A stretch of 64,000 nt of DNA from Flavobacterium aquicola (GTDB lineage: Bacteria > Bacteroidota > Bacteroidia > Flavobacteriales > Flavobacteriaceae), in contig NZ_QUNI01000002.1 of the NCBI RefSeq assembly GCF_003385115.1, forward strand, positions 496,001-560,000. The letters are read 5' to 3'. The notes under the pieces were generated by a model. That model was not told the origin of the DNA. It made no database searches and saw nothing but the letters and a program-made list of their open reading frames with translations. Within the stretch, counting starts at the first letter, position 1; every line of letters starts with the position of its first letter. Shown in pieces: positions 1-8,323 of the stretch. The translations under genes were made by a program, and so were the position numbers.

Positions 1-1127
1 CGCTTATACAAACAAAAAATCAGCCACAAGACGGCATTGGCAACGGCATATATACTCGTTATAAAAATCCTGTTTTAACAGCTGCTCATGCACCGCTGGA
101 ATGGAGATTTGATTTTAATCAGGGTACCAATCCATTGTTTTTGGAAAGAATTCAGATAAACGCAACATTCAATGCAGGAGCAATAAAATGGAATGACAGT
201 TACGTTCTTGCAGCACGTGTTGAAGGTGCCGACAGAAAATCATTTTTTGCAATTGCCGAAAGCCCTAACGGAATAGATAATTTCAAATTTTGGGATAAAC
301 CATGTGTTATTCCTCAAACGGAAGAACCTGACACTAATGTGTATGACATGCGTTTAATAAAGCATGAAGACGGATGGGTTTACGGTATTTTTTGTACTGA
401 AAGAAAAGATCCTTCTGCTCCACAAGGCGACACTAGTACCGCTGTTGCAAATGCAGGAATTGTCCGTACCAAAGATTTAATCAACTGGGAAAGACTGCCA
501 GATTTAGTTTCAAATACCGGACAGCAGCGTAACGTGGTCCTACACCCTGAATTTGTAGACGGAAAATATGCTTTATATACCCGTCCTCAAGACGGATTTA
601 TTGATGTAGGAAACGGTGGCGGAATTGGACTTGGTTTTGTAGAAGATATGACCAATCCGATTGTAAAAGAAGAAAAAATCATCTACGGAAAAAAATATCA
701 TACTATATATGAATTAAAAAACGGTCTTGGACCAGCACCAATCAAAACTGATAAAGGATGGTTACACTTGGCACACGGCGTTCGTAATACAGCTGCAGGT
801 CTGCGTTATACATTATATATGTTCATGACGGATTTAAATGACATTGCAAAAGTTACTCATGCTCCTGCTGGTCATTTTATGGCACCAGAGGGTACAGAAA
901 GAGTTGGAGATGTCTCTAATGTTTTATTTTCTAATGGATGGATTGAAGACAAAAACGGCACAGTTTATATCTATTATGCTTCTTCAGATACTAGAATGCA
1001 CGTTGCCGTATCTTCAGTAGAAAGATTGGTTGATTATGTTATCAATACTCCCGAAGATACTTTGACATCAGCAGGTTCTGTCAATACTATTATCAATCAA
1101 GTGAATAGAAACAAAGAAATTTCATAA
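1..1127 (+). CDS. GH130 4-O-beta-D-mannosyl-D-glucose phosphorylase (5' end outside window)
   Basis: The reading frame is already open at base 3, so the true start lies upstream; the TTG near base 135 is internal. The enzyme would phosphorolyse mannosyl-beta-1,4-glucose to mannose 1-phosphate and glucose in the cytoplasm, the last step of phosphorolytic mannan catabolism. Diagnostic GH130 stretches are [33 protein letters not shown] (the Asp is at the position of the proposed general acid), [19 protein letters not shown] and [12 protein letters not shown]. These resemble what I recall of the Bacteroides fragilis mannosylglucose phosphorylase. No signal peptide can be judged. The epimerase that makes its substrate starts 2 bp after the stop, which supports mannosylglucose rather than another mannoside. 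A related mannooligosaccharide phosphorylase is the main alternative. Confidence 0.9.
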   Translation, partial: LIQTKNQPQDGIGNGIYTRYKNPVLTAAHAPLEWRFDFNQGTNPLFLERIQINATFNAGAIKWNDSYVLAARVEGADRKSFFAIAESPNGIDNFKFWDKPCVIPQTEEPDTNVYDMRLIKHEDGWVYGIFCTERKDPSAPQGDTSTAVANAGIVRTKDLINWERLPDLVSNTGQQRNVVLHPEFVDGKYALYTRPQDGFIDVGNGGGIGLGFVEDMTNPIVKEEKIIYGKKYHTIYELKNGLGPAPIKTDKGWLHLAHGVRNTAAGLRYTLYMFMTDLNDIAKVTHAPAGHFMAPEGTERVGDVSNVLFSNGWIEDKNGTVYIYYASSDTRMHVAVSSVERLVDYVINTPEDTLTSAGSVNTIINQVNRNKEIS

Positions 1128-1129
1128 TT

Positions 1130-2314
1130 GTGAATTCTAATTTAAAAAATCTAAAAACAGAACTAAACCTTGAACTCCAAAACATACTTTCCTATTGGAT
1201 GGAAAATACTTTGGATGAAAAAAACGGAGGTTTCACTGGGCAGATAGATTACAATAACAATATAAATAATGAAGCCGAAAAAGGGTCTGTACTTAATGCC
1301 AGACTTTTATGGACCTTTTCTGCAGCTTATAAAATTTCGAAAAACGCAGAACATTTAAACACTGCAAAACGTGCATTCGAATATATTTCAGAGCATTTTT
1401 ATGACGCTGAATTTGGCGGTATCTTTTGGAGCATCAACTATAATGGGACTCCAAAAGATACTAAAAACCAAATTTATGCTCTCGCTTTCGTTATTTATGG
1501 TCTAAGTGAATACTATTCTGTTTCAAAAGATGAAAAATCTTTGGAGCTTGCAATTGCCTTGTATTCTAAAATTCAGGAACACAGTTACGATTCAGAAAAA
1601 GGCGGTTACTTAGAAGCTTTTACACGGGATTGGAAGCCTATCGATGATTTACGCTTAAGCGAAAAGGATGCCAACGAAAAAAAGACAATGAATACCCATC
1701 TGCATATCGTAGAAGGATTTGCAAATTTATACACCGTTTGGAAAGACGAATCGTTACGAAAAGTCATTATAGAATTATTAGAAACTATCGAAAAATATTT
1801 CATCAATACTGAAACAGGCCATTTACGTTTGTTTTTTGATGAAAATTGGATAGAAAAAAAAGACGTAATCTCCTATGGTCATGACATTGAAGCAGCGTGG
1901 CTTTTACTTCAGTGTGCCGAAATTGTGGAAGATGAAGTACTGATTGCTAATTATAAAACATATGCTCTTCAGATTGCAGAAGCAACCAAAGAAGGAATAG
2001 ATGAAGATGGCGGATTGTGGTATGAATTTGACCCGGAAACTAACGAGTTAATGGCCGAAAAACACTGGTGGCCACAAGCCGAATTGATGATAGGCTATTT
2101 TACATCTTGGCAGCTTTCAGGAAAACAGGAGTATTTGGATATTGTTTTAAAAAACTGGGATTTTATAAAAAAATATATCCTTGACAAAGAAAATGGAGAG
2201 TGGTTTTGGGGTATTGACAGTAATTATTCTACTATGAAAAATGACAAAGCTGGTTTTTGGAAATGTCCATATCACAACAGCAGAGCCTGCATTGAATTAA
2301 TCCACCGAATCTAA
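1130..2314 (+). CDS. Mannobiose/cellobiose 2-epimerase (AGE superfamily)
   Basis: A 394-residue cytoplasmic (alpha/alpha)6-barrel epimerase that would convert beta-1,4-mannobiose to mannosylglucose, feeding the GH130 phosphorylase encoded directly upstream. Family signatures are NTHLHIVEGFANLY, SYGHDIEAAWLL, KHWWPQAELMIGYF and the C-terminal WKCPYHNSRACIEL; the histidines in them match the catalytic and substrate-binding histidines of cellobiose 2-epimerases. Length is normal for the family (about 390-410). The start is GTG at 1130, two bases after the previous stop, which suggests translational coupling; no in-frame ATG lies nearby. No signal peptide. An N-acylglucosamine 2-epimerase is a less likely reading because the WWPQ and CPYHNSR motifs and the GH130 partner point to disaccharides. 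Confidence 0.92.
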   Translation: MNSNLKNLKTELNLELQNILSYWMENTLDEKNGGFTGQIDYNNNINNEAEKGSVLNARLLWTFSAAYKISKNAEHLNTAKRAFEYISEHFYDAEFGGIFWSINYNGTPKDTKNQIYALAFVIYGLSEYYSVSKDEKSLELAIALYSKIQEHSYDSEKGGYLEAFTRDWKPIDDLRLSEKDANEKKTMNTHLHIVEGFANLYTVWKDESLRKVIIELLETIEKYFINTETGHLRLFFDENWIEKKDVISYGHDIEAAWLLLQCAEIVEDEVLIANYKTYALQIAEATKEGIDEDGGLWYEFDPETNELMAEKHWWPQAELMIGYFTSWQLSGKQEYLDIVLKNWDFIKKYILDKENGEWFWGIDSNYSTMKNDKAGFWKCPYHNSRACIELIHRI

Positions 2315-2365
2315 AATTAGATTAAAACCTTTTTAATTTTAAGTAACCTCAAAATTTAATTTATT

Positions 2366-3388
2366 ATGAAAGCATTACTTGTATTGGGTCTTTTTTTTAT
2401 TACTGTGACAAATAATGCACAAGCCAATCTTATTAAAAATGCTGGTTTTGAAACTGAACTATTAAATTGGAGAGGAGAGGAAAATGCCACTATCTCGCCT
2501 TATGATAAAAAATCAGGTAAAAACAGCTGTACTATTACTCAATACGTAGGAGCCCAATGGAAAGCAGTAGACCAAATAATTAGTATTCCTAAAAATACAG
2601 CAGCTATTGAATTGAGCGGATGGATAAAAACAGAAGGTGTAGAAAAAGGCGAAAATATATGGAACACTGGAAAATTTGATATTGAATTTTTAAATTCTGG
2701 AGAAAAAGGAATCAAAAACGAAAGTATTGCTTCGGTTTTAGGAACAACGCCATGGTCTTTTTACAAAAAAATAATTACAGTTCCTGCTGGAGCTTCAAAG
2801 CTTAGAGTAATGCTGGCTTTAGGACAAACTAACGGGAGTATATTTTTTGATGACCTAAAAGCTGTTCCTATTTCGCAAGAGCAGATGGATAAAGTGCAGC
2901 AAGAAGAAAATGCAAAAAACACAGTGGCCGCTTCGGGATCTCAAACAGCTGTATTATCAAATACCGATTTTGAAAATGGAACAGATTCGTGGCGAGGCAA
3001 CGCAACAGTTTCGACAACTGTATTCAAAGAAGGTAAAGCAGCACTAGTTCTTAATTCCTCCACATTTGACTGGGTTGGTATCGACCAGATTGCAGTTGTT
3101 CCTGATAATGCCACTTCCATAACAATTTCTGGATGGTTAAAATCAGATAATATCAAACAAGGAAAAGAAGTTTGGAATAACGGATTATTCAACATAGAAT
3201 TTACCGGAACCGGCGATCAAAAAACTGGCGATCAAAACATTGCTTTTGTAACCGCAACAACAGACTGGACCTATTACAGTAAAACTTTTACGCTTCCGGC
3301 TGGAACAAAAAAATACCGAATCATGCTAGCTTTAGGATTTGCATCGGGAACACTTTATGCGGACACCCTTTCAGTTGACTTCAAATAG
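2366..3388 (+). CDS. Secreted protein with two tandem carbohydrate-binding-like domains
   Basis: A 340-residue protein with a signal peptide (about residues 1-20, ending NNAQA) and two homologous domains of about 150 residues, roughly 21-170 and 190-340. Each opens with an N-x-x-FE...WRG pattern (GFETELLNWRG, DFENGTDSWRG) and continues through a W-VG/KAVDQI segment, SGW(I/L)K, W(N)(T/N)G, and a closing RxMLALG...(F/A)D strand. This is the pattern of jelly-roll CBM4/9/CBM11-like modules. No catalytic domain is present. It lies 51 bp after the epimerase and 10 bp before the GH26 mannanase, so it probably belongs to the same transcript and may bind mannan for the secreted enzymes. Binding is inferred, not shown. 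Aromatic residues in both copies (W, Y, F) could form the ligand platform. Confidence 0.7.
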   Translation: MKALLVLGLFFITVTNNAQANLIKNAGFETELLNWRGEENATISPYDKKSGKNSCTITQYVGAQWKAVDQIISIPKNTAAIELSGWIKTEGVEKGENIWNTGKFDIEFLNSGEKGIKNESIASVLGTTPWSFYKKIITVPAGASKLRVMLALGQTNGSIFFDDLKAVPISQEQMDKVQQEENAKNTVAASGSQTAVLSNTDFENGTDSWRGNATVSTTVFKEGKAALVLNSSTFDWVGIDQIAVVPDNATSITISGWLKSDNIKQGKEVWNNGLFNIEFTGTGDQKTGDQNIAFVTATTDWTYYSKTFTLPAGTKKYRIMLALGFASGTLYADTLSVDFK

Positions 3389-3398
3389 CATCATTATT

Positions 3399-4625
3399 AT
3401 GAAAAAACTTCATTCTTTGATAATTCTTATTGGATTATTATTCCTTTCTGCCTGTTCTGAAGACAGTGCAGATCCAACAGCACCAGCCGTCGATCCTCCT
3501 GCACCTACCAATATTTTAACAGCGCAAAATGCGAGAACCTATATGGTCGACCCAAATGCTACAGCAGAAACGGTCGCTTTGTTTTACAATCTAAAAAAAC
3601 TTGCTAAAACCAAATTTGCAATTGGACAACAGGACGCTTTTAATGGATTTTACAATAATGGTTCTACGGCTCAATCAGATATAAAAAAGACTACTGGATA
3701 TGATCCTGCTGTTTTAGGAAAAGATTTTTTATTTATCACCGATAAACAGAATAACGATCAAGCTGACAACTGGTTTTACCAGCAAGAGCAAAAAACTATA
3801 AATGATGTAAAAGCCGCTTATGCTAAAGGGATAATCAACACATTTTCCTGGCATATAAGGGAGCCTTATAACGAAGACAGTTTTTATGCCTCAGATATGA
3901 CCGCTGAACAAAAAGCAACGGCTTTTAAAAGCATTTTGCCTGGCGGAGCCAATCATGAATGGTACAAGAAAAAACTTGATAAAGTGGCCAGTGTATTTTT
4001 AAAATTAAAAGGGTCAAAAGGAGAATTAATTCCAGTTATATTCAGGCCTTTTCATGAGTTTGATGGAAGCTGGTTCTGGTGGGGAGCTAATTTTTGTTCA
4101 CCAGAAGAATACAAAGCAGCTCATCAGTTTACTGTTACTTATCTGAGAGATACCAAAGGAGTTCGTAACGTTTTATACGCCTTCTCTCCCGACAATTCCT
4201 ACTCCAAATCAGCTGATTATCTGAGCCGTTATCCCGGAGACAAGTATGTAGATATACTGGGTATGGACAATTATGGGGACTTAAACAATCAAGGACAAAA
4301 GGGGGCTGATAAAGCTAACGCAAAACTAAAAATGATATCAGACTTAGCCATAGATAAGGTAAAAATTGCTGCTATGACCGAAACCGGCTATAGAGTTACA
4401 TCGACTACAGCGCCAGTAACAAATTGGTTTTCTACTTATTTATACAATGCGTTAACAGCCAATAATATTCAGATTAGTTATGTTGTGTTCTGGACAAATG
4501 ATACAGATGGTTATTATGTCCCAACACCGACAGCAGCAAATGCAACTGATTTTAAAACTTTTACAGCAAAAACAAAGTCGGCATTAGTGAATTCTTTGCC
4601 AAAAATGTATGAGCTGCCAAAATAA
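3399..4625 (+). CDS. GH26 endo-beta-1,4-mannanase, lipoprotein
   Basis: A 408-residue retaining endo-mannanase. The start chosen is ATG 3399, giving MKKLHSL and a lipoprotein signal with lipobox LSAC (Cys19); an upstream in-frame ATG at 3339 would overlap the previous gene and bury the signal. After the Cys the sequence SEDSAD is acidic, like the lipoprotein export signal that sends Bacteroidota lipoproteins to the cell surface. Catalytic acid/base is Glu220 in RPFHEFDGSWFWWG; nucleophile is Glu328 in MTETGYR; GMDNYGDL lies between. These are GH26 hallmarks. It would cut mannan or galactomannan outside the cell and acts with the GH5 enzyme downstream. Confidence 0.93.
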   Translation: MKKLHSLIILIGLLFLSACSEDSADPTAPAVDPPAPTNILTAQNARTYMVDPNATAETVALFYNLKKLAKTKFAIGQQDAFNGFYNNGSTAQSDIKKTTGYDPAVLGKDFLFITDKQNNDQADNWFYQQEQKTINDVKAAYAKGIINTFSWHIREPYNEDSFYASDMTAEQKATAFKSILPGGANHEWYKKKLDKVASVFLKLKGSKGELIPVIFRPFHEFDGSWFWWGANFCSPEEYKAAHQFTVTYLRDTKGVRNVLYAFSPDNSYSKSADYLSRYPGDKYVDILGMDNYGDLNNQGQKGADKANAKLKMISDLAIDKVKIAAMTETGYRVTSTTAPVTNWFSTYLYNALTANNIQISYVVFWTNDTDGYYVPTPTAANATDFKTFTAKTKSALVNSLPKMYELPK

Positions 4626-4804
4626 TTTTTAAGTTTAATAAAATAACGTTGAGTCCTTCCCCAGCAATGTAAACCTGAAACTGGAAAAGCAAAATTTCTT
4701 ATTGCAAAAAGCGGTCAAAAGAGCTCTTTTTGTAATTTTAGAAACCTTACTTTTACTGTGAGAACTTGTAACGGATGGCAGGATTAGTCTCTAAAAAATA
4801 AACA

Positions 4805-6100
4805 ATGAAAAAGACATTCTTAAATTTTGTATTAATCGTATTAGTACTTGCAAACCTTGACGGTTTTGCCCAAAAACAGCAAGCCAGAATCACAATAAAA
4901 GGAACGCAGTTTTACAAAGGCGACAAGCCTTATGCATACATCGGAACAAACTATTGGTACGGAAGTTTATTGGCTTCCAAGAAAGTGGGCGACCGAAAAA
5001 GACTGCTTCGTGAACTAGATTTAATGAAAAAAAACGGTATTGACAACCTTAGAATTCTAGTTGGCGGTGACGGCGGAAAATATGATTTTACAGTTCGTCC
5101 AGCTTTGCAGTATGAACAGGGTAAATATGATGAAGACTTATTAGATGGTTTGGATTTCCTTATTGCCGAAATGGGTAAACGCAATATGTATGCAGTTTTA
5201 TTTCTGACTAATAACTGGGAGTGGTCAGGCGGAATGTCCCAATATTTAGAATGGAATGGCAAAGGTCCTATTCCAGTCCCTGCTATTGCACCAAATACCT
5301 GGCCTCAATTTATGGAGTATACACAACAATTTTACAGTTGTGAGCCTTGTATGGAAAGCTTGAATAATCATGTAAAGTTCATTGTTGGCAGAACAAATGT
5401 TTATACTAAAAGAAAATATATCGAAGACAACACGATTATGGCTTGGCAGGTTGGAAATGAGCCAAGGCTTTTCACTGTAGAAAACGAAGAGAAATTTACT
5501 GTTTGGCTGAATAATATTGTTGACTTAATTGACAGTTTAGATAAATACCATTTGATTTCTACAGGTTCTGAAGGATTAAATAGTTCGAATGACAACATAG
5601 AAATTTTTGAGAGAACTCATAAAAATCCAAACATTGATTATTTGACAATGCATATCTGGCCGAAAAACTGGAATTGGTTCAAAGCTGACAATGCAGAGAA
5701 AACTTTACCAGCAACACTTGAAAACGCAGGTGTTTATATTGACAAGCATATCAAAGTTGCCCAGAATTTAAAAAGACCTATTATCATCGAAGAATTTGGT
5801 CTGCCAAGAGAAAATGAGAGCCTGTTAAATGGCACATCTGTTGCTAACAGAGATATTTTCTACAATTATATCTTTAACCGTGTAGCAGAAAGCGTAGCTA
5901 ATAACGGCGTATTGCAGGCAGCTAATTTCTGGGGATTTGGCGGTGAAGGAAAACCTGTTACTGCCGATGGAAAATGGAATCCAGGCGATCCGTTAACTAC
6001 TGATCCTCCACAGGAGCCACAAGGATTGAATTCGGTTTTTTCTTCTGATAAATCGACTTTGCAAATCGTTAAAAAATACAATTCTAAATTCAAAAATTAA
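4805..6100 (+). CDS. GH5 (probably subfamily 7) endo-beta-1,4-mannanase
   Basis: A 431-residue secreted enzyme with a signal peptide (cleavage near GFAQ). The mature protein is a single (beta/alpha)8 catalytic domain: GTNYWYG at the N-terminus, RILVGGDG, a W-rich NNWEWSGGM loop, acid/base Glu219 in QVGNEPR, HIWPKNWNW, and nucleophile Glu330 in IIEEFGLPRE. The tryptophan-rich loops and HIWPKNW are typical of GH5_7 mannanases. A CEPC pair near residue 180 could form a disulfide. A 179-bp gap separates it from the GH26 gene, so a second promoter is possible, but no convincing one is visible. Its stop overlaps the start of the GH97 gene by one base, so the two are probably translated together. 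Confidence 0.9.
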   Translation: MKKTFLNFVLIVLVLANLDGFAQKQQARITIKGTQFYKGDKPYAYIGTNYWYGSLLASKKVGDRKRLLRELDLMKKNGIDNLRILVGGDGGKYDFTVRPALQYEQGKYDEDLLDGLDFLIAEMGKRNMYAVLFLTNNWEWSGGMSQYLEWNGKGPIPVPAIAPNTWPQFMEYTQQFYSCEPCMESLNNHVKFIVGRTNVYTKRKYIEDNTIMAWQVGNEPRLFTVENEEKFTVWLNNIVDLIDSLDKYHLISTGSEGLNSSNDNIEIFERTHKNPNIDYLTMHIWPKNWNWFKADNAEKTLPATLENAGVYIDKHIKVAQNLKRPIIIEEFGLPRENESLLNGTSVANRDIFYNYIFNRVAESVANNGVLQAANFWGFGGEGKPVTADGKWNPGDPLTTDPPQEPQGLNSVFSSDKSTLQIVKKYNSKFKN

Positions 6101-8088
6101 TGAAGCAGACAATATCATTATTCCTTATTTTATCCTTTTTCAATCTTTCTTTTGCCCAAAAGAAACAAGACTTTACGCTGAAATCTCCAAACGGAAAAAT
6201 TCAGATTACAATTGCTGTTAGTGACAAAATAACCTGGACCATTTCGCATGAAAAAGATATTGTTCTGGCTCCATCGGCAATGTCAATGTCTTTGGCTGAA
6301 AACGATATTTTAGGAAAAAATGCTGTTGTTTTAAATTCGGAAAAAGAAACTATCAACACTTCATTTGAATCTCCTTTTTACAAAAAAAAATCAGTCAAAA
6401 ACAATTACAATCAGCTGACTTTGAATTTCAAAAATGATTTCAGCATTGAATATCGTGTTTTTGATGATGGTGCAGCCTATCGTTTTATTACCAAAAGAAA
6501 AAAAGATATTACTGTAAAAAATGAAGAAGTAGTCTTGAATTTCGATCAGGATTATAACACACTGATTCCTTATGTCCGTGATTTAAGAAATCCGAAAGAT
6601 CCTTATATTTCTTCTTTTGAAGCACATTATGAAAACAAAAAAATCAGCGAATTTGCCAAGGATACTTTGGCATTTCTGCCGTTTTTAATTGATTTTAAAA
6701 ATCATAAAAAAGCCGTTTTCCTAGAAGCAAATCTGGAAGATTATCCGGGATTATTTGTAACCAATAACATTTCTAAATCTGGTTTTGAAAGCCGTTTTTC
6801 CAAATATCCTTTACAGGAAAAAAACGGCGGATTCAATAACATTAACCGATTAATTACAGAAAGAGCTGATTATTTGGTTAAAACCAAAGGAACCCGAAAT
6901 TTCCCTTGGAGAATTGTTGTTATCTCAGAAAATGACAGAGATTTGGCTAATAATGATATGGTTCTGAAATTATCTGAACCAACGAAAATTAAAGACATCA
7001 GCTGGATAAAACCAGGGAAAGTCGCATGGGACTGGTGGAATGACTGGAACATTTACAATATCGATTTTAAAGCTGGAATTAATACTGAAACTTATAAATA
7101 TTACATTGATTTTGCATCCAAGAACAAAGTAGAATATGTAGTTTTAGACGAAGGATGGAGTCTGGAAGATGACATCATGAAACACAATCCAAATGTTGAT
7201 CTGGAAGCTTTAATCGCTTATGGAAAAGAACGCAATGTCGGGATTATTTTATGGAGTTCATGGGTGGCTTTGACCAAAAACACAGACGGAATTTTAAAGA
7301 ATTATGCTGGCTTGGGAATCAAAGGTTTCAAAGTAGATTTCTTAGATCGTGACGATGCCAAAATGGTAAGTTCTGTTTATGATATTGCGCAAAAAGCAGC
7401 CGATAACAAACTGCTTCTAGACTTTCACGGCATGTATAAACCAACAGGAATCCAACGTACTTTTCCGAATATTTTAAACTTTGAAGGTGTAAAAGGTCTG
7501 GAAAATAATAAATGGACGCCAAATGATAATGTTCCAACGTATGACTGTTCAATTCCGTTTATCAGAATGATGGCGGGACCGATGGATTATACTCCTGGAG
7601 CAATGCGTAATGCGACCAAAAGTGAGTTCAAACCAAGTCACTCCAATCCTGTAAGTCAGGGAACAAGATGCCATCAGCTGGCGTTATACACTATTTTTGA
7701 AGCGCCTCTGCAGATGATGGCTGACAGCCCAACGGCTTATATGAAAGAACAGGAAAGCACCGATTTCATTGCCAAAACGCCGACTACTTTTGACGAAACA
7801 GTGGCTTTGGATGGCGAAGTTGGAAAATTTGTGGCAATAGCCCGCAGAAAAGATTCAGCTTGGTATTTAGGAGCAATCACAAACTGGGATTCCAGAGAAA
7901 TAACTATTGATTTTTCTTTCCTTGAAAAAAACAAAAAATACGAAGCCGAAATTTTCTCTGACGGATTAAACGCTGACAAAGCTGCGAATGACTACAAGAG
8001 AGAAATTATTACAATAGATTCAGCAGCAAAATTAAAATACCGATTGGTTAGTGGTGGCGGATTAGCAATGATTGTTCAGGTGAAATAA
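6100..8088 (+). CDS. GH97 glycosidase, predicted retaining alpha-galactosidase
   Basis: A 662-residue protein with a signal peptide (NLSFAQ) and the GH97 layout: N-terminal beta-sandwich (about 25-290), (beta/alpha)8 barrel (about 290-560) and C-terminal beta-domain. In GKVAWDWWNDWN and YVVLDEGWSLE the barrel strands are clear. GH97 contains inverting alpha-glucosidases (SusB type) and retaining alpha-galactosidases; the latter have an Asp nucleophile. Here Asp413 sits in GFKVDFLDRDD and Glu462 in NFEGVKG, which fits the retaining class (Asp415/Glu470 in the B. thetaiotaomicron enzyme, as I recall). Starting inside the stop of the GH5 mannanase gene, it would strip galactose from galactomannan. 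Likely periplasmic. A dedicated alpha-glucosidase role cannot be excluded by eye. Confidence 0.87.
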   Translation: MKQTISLFLILSFFNLSFAQKKQDFTLKSPNGKIQITIAVSDKITWTISHEKDIVLAPSAMSMSLAENDILGKNAVVLNSEKETINTSFESPFYKKKSVKNNYNQLTLNFKNDFSIEYRVFDDGAAYRFITKRKKDITVKNEEVVLNFDQDYNTLIPYVRDLRNPKDPYISSFEAHYENKKISEFAKDTLAFLPFLIDFKNHKKAVFLEANLEDYPGLFVTNNISKSGFESRFSKYPLQEKNGGFNNINRLITERADYLVKTKGTRNFPWRIVVISENDRDLANNDMVLKLSEPTKIKDISWIKPGKVAWDWWNDWNIYNIDFKAGINTETYKYYIDFASKNKVEYVVLDEGWSLEDDIMKHNPNVDLEALIAYGKERNVGIILWSSWVALTKNTDGILKNYAGLGIKGFKVDFLDRDDAKMVSSVYDIAQKAADNKLLLDFHGMYKPTGIQRTFPNILNFEGVKGLENNKWTPNDNVPTYDCSIPFIRMMAGPMDYTPGAMRNATKSEFKPSHSNPVSQGTRCHQLALYTIFEAPLQMMADSPTAYMKEQESTDFIAKTPTTFDETVALDGEVGKFVAIARRKDSAWYLGAITNWDSREITIDFSFLEKNKKYEAEIFSDGLNADKAANDYKREIITIDSAAKLKYRLVSGGGLAMIVQVK

Positions 8089-8106
8089 CTGAAAAATCAT
8101 TAGTAA

Positions 8107-8189
8107 ACACGAATTTCACGAATTCATTCGTAAAATTAATTACACGAACTACAGACGCAATAGTTTGTGAAAATTCGTGAAATTAGTGT
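8107..8189. repeat. 18-bp inverted repeat in the gap before the HTCS gene
   Basis: Arms at 8107-8124 (ACACGAATTTCACGAATT) and 8172-8189 are reverse complements with one mismatch, separated by 47 bp. The arm itself repeats the core CACGAATT. The element is intergenic, follows the GH97 gene and has no T-tract, so it is more like a dispersed intergenic repeat than a terminator. Confidence 0.7.
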
Positions 8190-8271
8190 CAATTTTACCT
8201 TTATATTTCTTTCTAGATTGTAGCTGCTTTAATCCATTAGAGAAAAAGTATCATATACTTAATTACATATT

Positions 8272-8302
8272 TTGATTTACAATTAGAAAGTGACTACTTT
8301 TA
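8272..8302 (+). promoter_or_regulatory. Candidate Bacteroidota-type promoter for the HTCS gene
   Basis: TTG at 8272-8274, 20 bp spacer, then TACTTTTA at 8295-8302, one base off the TAnnTTTG consensus for -7. It would start transcription about 15 bp before the TTG start codon of the regulator. Confidence 0.4.
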
Positions 8303-8323
8303 TACGCTCTAATACCACAAATT

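Noticed and set aside
135..137. TTG as the start of the GH130 gene
   Set aside because: The frame is open back to base 3 and the preceding residues match conserved GH130 sequence, so the true start is outside the window.
3339..3398. ATG at 3339 as the start of the GH26 gene
   Set aside because: It lies inside the previous gene and would hide the lipoprotein signal that begins at ATG 3399.
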